6,467 nucleotides of DNA, taken from assembly GCA_900766655.1 (NCBI GenBank), contig CAAFWE010000254.1:1-6467 (forward strand), read 5' to 3'. Both the position numbers and the translations under genes were made by a program. Below are positions 5,005 to 6,467 of the stretch, piece after piece. Position 1 is the stretch's first letter. The number at the start of each line of letters is the position of its first letter. Under the pieces are notes generated by a model. That model worked only from the letters and a program-made list of their open reading frames with translations, was not told the DNA's origin and searched no databases. This DNA comes from an uncultured Alistipes sp. Its GTDB lineage: Bacteria > Bacteroidota > Bacteroidia > Bacteroidales > Rikenellaceae.

Positions 5005-6467
5005 ATTACTCTACATATTGTGTTGCATAGTGGCGGGAGTGATGCTCTCGGCCTGTAATGTCACACAACTTATTCCGTCGAACGAGTATCTGTTGCAGCG
5101 AGTAAAAATCAACGAGGACAAGAGCGTACCACGCGACGAGCGCATCAAGGGAGACCAGATGACCAAGTATCTGCGTCAGAAGCCCAACAAGCACTTCTTC
5201 GGCACCGACTTCTACACTTGGATCTACCTGATGGCTAAGCCCGACAAGGACAACTGGTGGAACAATCTCAAGCGTCGTATGGGCGAGGAGCCAGTCTATT
5301 TCAATATGCGCGACACCGAGCGTTCGGCCTCGAATCTAAAGCTCTACCTCGACTCGCGTGGCTACTACTCGTCGGAGGTCGACTACACAATCGACACCAC
5401 CTACCGTCATCGACGCGCCAAGGTGGAGTTCAAGCTCAAACAGGGCAAGCCATACTTCATTGATGGCATAACCTACGACTTCCGCGACCGATTCCTCGAG
5501 CCTATAGTACTGCCCGACACCATCAACACACTACTCCACCGAGGCGACATCTTTGACATTTCGGTGCTCGATGCCGAGCGCGACCGCATAGCTCTCTATC
5601 TGAAGGATCGTGGCTACTACAACTTCTCGGTCAACAACATCGAGTTCATAGCCGACACACTCGGTGGCGACAGAAAGGTGGGTGTGACGGTTATCATCAA
5701 GCAGTCACTCACTGGCTACAACGCACGAGGCGAGGCGCAATACGACAACAACAATGTCTACCGTCTGCGCAACATCAACATTGTGCCTAACTACAGTCCA
5801 ACAGCCGACAAGAATTCGCCAAACTACTTTGGTAACTTCGACTCGTTGAAGTATCGAGGCTTGAACATCCTCTTCAATGGCAAGAAGCCAAAGGTGCGAC
5901 CAAGGGTATTGCGTGGCGTGGTGCCTCTCTACCCGAACTACCTCTACAACTACTCGCAGATTAGCCAGACATACTCGAATCTGATGTCGATGGGATACCT
6001 CAAGAGTGCGCGTATCAGCTTCTCCGAGGTCAAGGATAGTTTGGGCGGTAACCTCATAACCCTTGTAGGGGCAGAGGGCAACAAGAGTGGTGGCATAAAC
6101 TACACTCGCGAGCGATATCTCGACTGCGACATACTCTGCACACCAGCTCTGCAACAGGGCATCAAAGCGGAGTTGGAGGCCTCGACCACATCGAGCTTCT
6201 ACGGATTGAAGGCGGTGTTGGGTTACCAAAATAGAAACATCTTCCGAGGTGCCGAGATGCTCGAAATTACGGGTACTGCGGGTTACGAGTATATGAAGGC
6301 GCAGAACGCCAAGAAGAAGCACGCAATGGAGATTGGAGTGGCAGCGGGTTTGTCGTTCCCTCGATTCTTGCTTGCCAACTACGCCATCACGAGCAACACT
6401 ATTGCACCAAAGACCAAGTTCGAGCTCTCGTACAACTACCAGAATAGGCCATACTACGAGCGTCACC
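4997..6467 (+). CDS. tamL: TamL-type outer-membrane assembly lipoprotein, BamA/TamA (Omp85) family, N-terminal part
   Basis: The frame is open for 490 codons from ATG 4997 to the right edge, so the C-terminus is missing. Residues 1-20 are a lipoprotein signal: MRRLL, a hydrophobic core, then the lipobox LSAC with Cys20 as the lipidated residue. NVTQLIPSNEYLL (21-33) follows, much like the start of Bacteroidota TamL proteins. POTRA-like repeats come next: the elements LYLDSRGYY (116-124) and LYLKDRGYYNF (200-210) recur, each followed by a beta strand, and another POTRA spans roughly 254-357 with SMGYLKSARI (331-340). From about 368 the sequence has alternating beta-strand character, consistent with the start of the outer-membrane barrel. 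Full TamL is usually some 750-850 residues. In Bacteroidota it is thought to be the outer-membrane partner of TamB. The start overlaps dapF by 8 bases and has a GAGGG (4986-4990) six bases upstream that could act as a ribosome binding site. Confidence 0.88.
   Translation, partial: MRRLLYILCCIVAGVMLSACNVTQLIPSNEYLLQRVKINEDKSVPRDERIKGDQMTKYLRQKPNKHFFGTDFYTWIYLMAKPDKDNWWNNLKRRMGEEPVYFNMRDTERSASNLKLYLDSRGYYSSEVDYTIDTTYRHRRAKVEFKLKQGKPYFIDGITYDFRDRFLEPIVLPDTINTLLHRGDIFDISVLDAERDRIALYLKDRGYYNFSVNNIEFIADTLGGDRKVGVTVIIKQSLTGYNARGEAQYDNNNVYRLRNINIVPNYSPTADKNSPNYFGNFDSLKYRGLNILFNGKKPKVRPRVLRGVVPLYPNYLYNYSQISQTYSNLMSMGYLKSARISFSEVKDSLGGNLITLVGAEGNKSGGINYTRERYLDCDILCTPALQQGIKAELEASTTSSFYGLKAVLGYQNRNIFRGAEMLEITGTAGYEYMKAQNAKKKHAMEIGVAAGLSFPRFLLANYAITSNTIAPKTKFELSYNYQNRPYYERH

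Noticed and set aside
5705..6466. 253-residue - strand open frame at the right edge
   Set aside because: It lies opposite the tamL frame, which has a lipoprotein signal, POTRA-like repeats and homology from its first codon. The antisense translation has no recognisable motif.
1..6467. Search for CRISPR repeats, insertion sequence ends, integrase or transposase genes, tRNA genes and phage or defence genes
   Set aside because: No direct-repeat array, terminal inverted repeat pair, tRNA-like cloverleaf or such protein motif was seen, and nearly all bases are accounted for by seven housekeeping-type genes with short gaps.

Overview
The window reads as ordinary chromosomal DNA of a Bacteroidota bacterium, most likely order Bacteroidales. 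The signs are a TamL-type BamA/TamA-family lipoprotein, a TAnnTTTG-type -7 promoter element before dapF, translation starts that mostly lack a Shine-Dalgarno sequence, and the family flavour of DprA, TatD, AnsA and the alpha/beta hydrolase. Codon use looks even across the genes, with frequent TCG serine and GAG glutamate, and base composition near balanced. This would fit a Rikenellaceae/Alistipes-like genome, but genus cannot be fixed from sequence reading alone. No mobile element, CRISPR array, tRNA, rRNA or toxin-antitoxin pair was seen.

Layout. (1) Bases 1-148 hold the last 48 codons of an elongation factor G-type GTPase on the + strand. (2) Bases 149-253 are intergenic, with two consecutive hairpins, the second a convincing intrinsic terminator. 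(3) Bases 254-3178 form a tight + strand cluster: dprA (DNA-processing protein), a TatD-family metal-dependent hydrolase/DNase overlapping it by 7 bases, and a type I L-asparaginase starting 7 bases after tatD. (4) Bases 3180-3980 hold a convergent - strand alpha/beta hydrolase whose stop codon is one base away from the asparaginase stop. (5) Bases 3981-4068 are a short AT-rich divergent promoter region with a good Bacteroidota -7 element facing right. (6) From 4069 to the window end is a second + strand unit: dapF (diaminopimelate epimerase, of unusual sequence type) overlapping by 8 bases the start of tamL, which runs off the right edge after 490 codons.

How the genes fit together. dprA and tatD both plausibly act on DNA (single-strand DNA handling and 3' exonuclease/repair), while the linked asparaginase is metabolic, so the cluster looks like compact housekeeping co-transcription rather than a pathway. 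dapF and tamL both serve the envelope: one makes meso-diaminopimelate for peptidoglycan and lysine, the other belongs to the outer-membrane translocation and assembly machinery, and their overlapping ends suggest translational coupling. I found no convincing undescribed system. The points most worth a second look are the atypical DapF active-site loops with its acidic C-terminal tail, the dapF-tamL coupling, the missing obvious promoter for the dprA cluster, and the two-hairpin arrangement after the EF-G gene.
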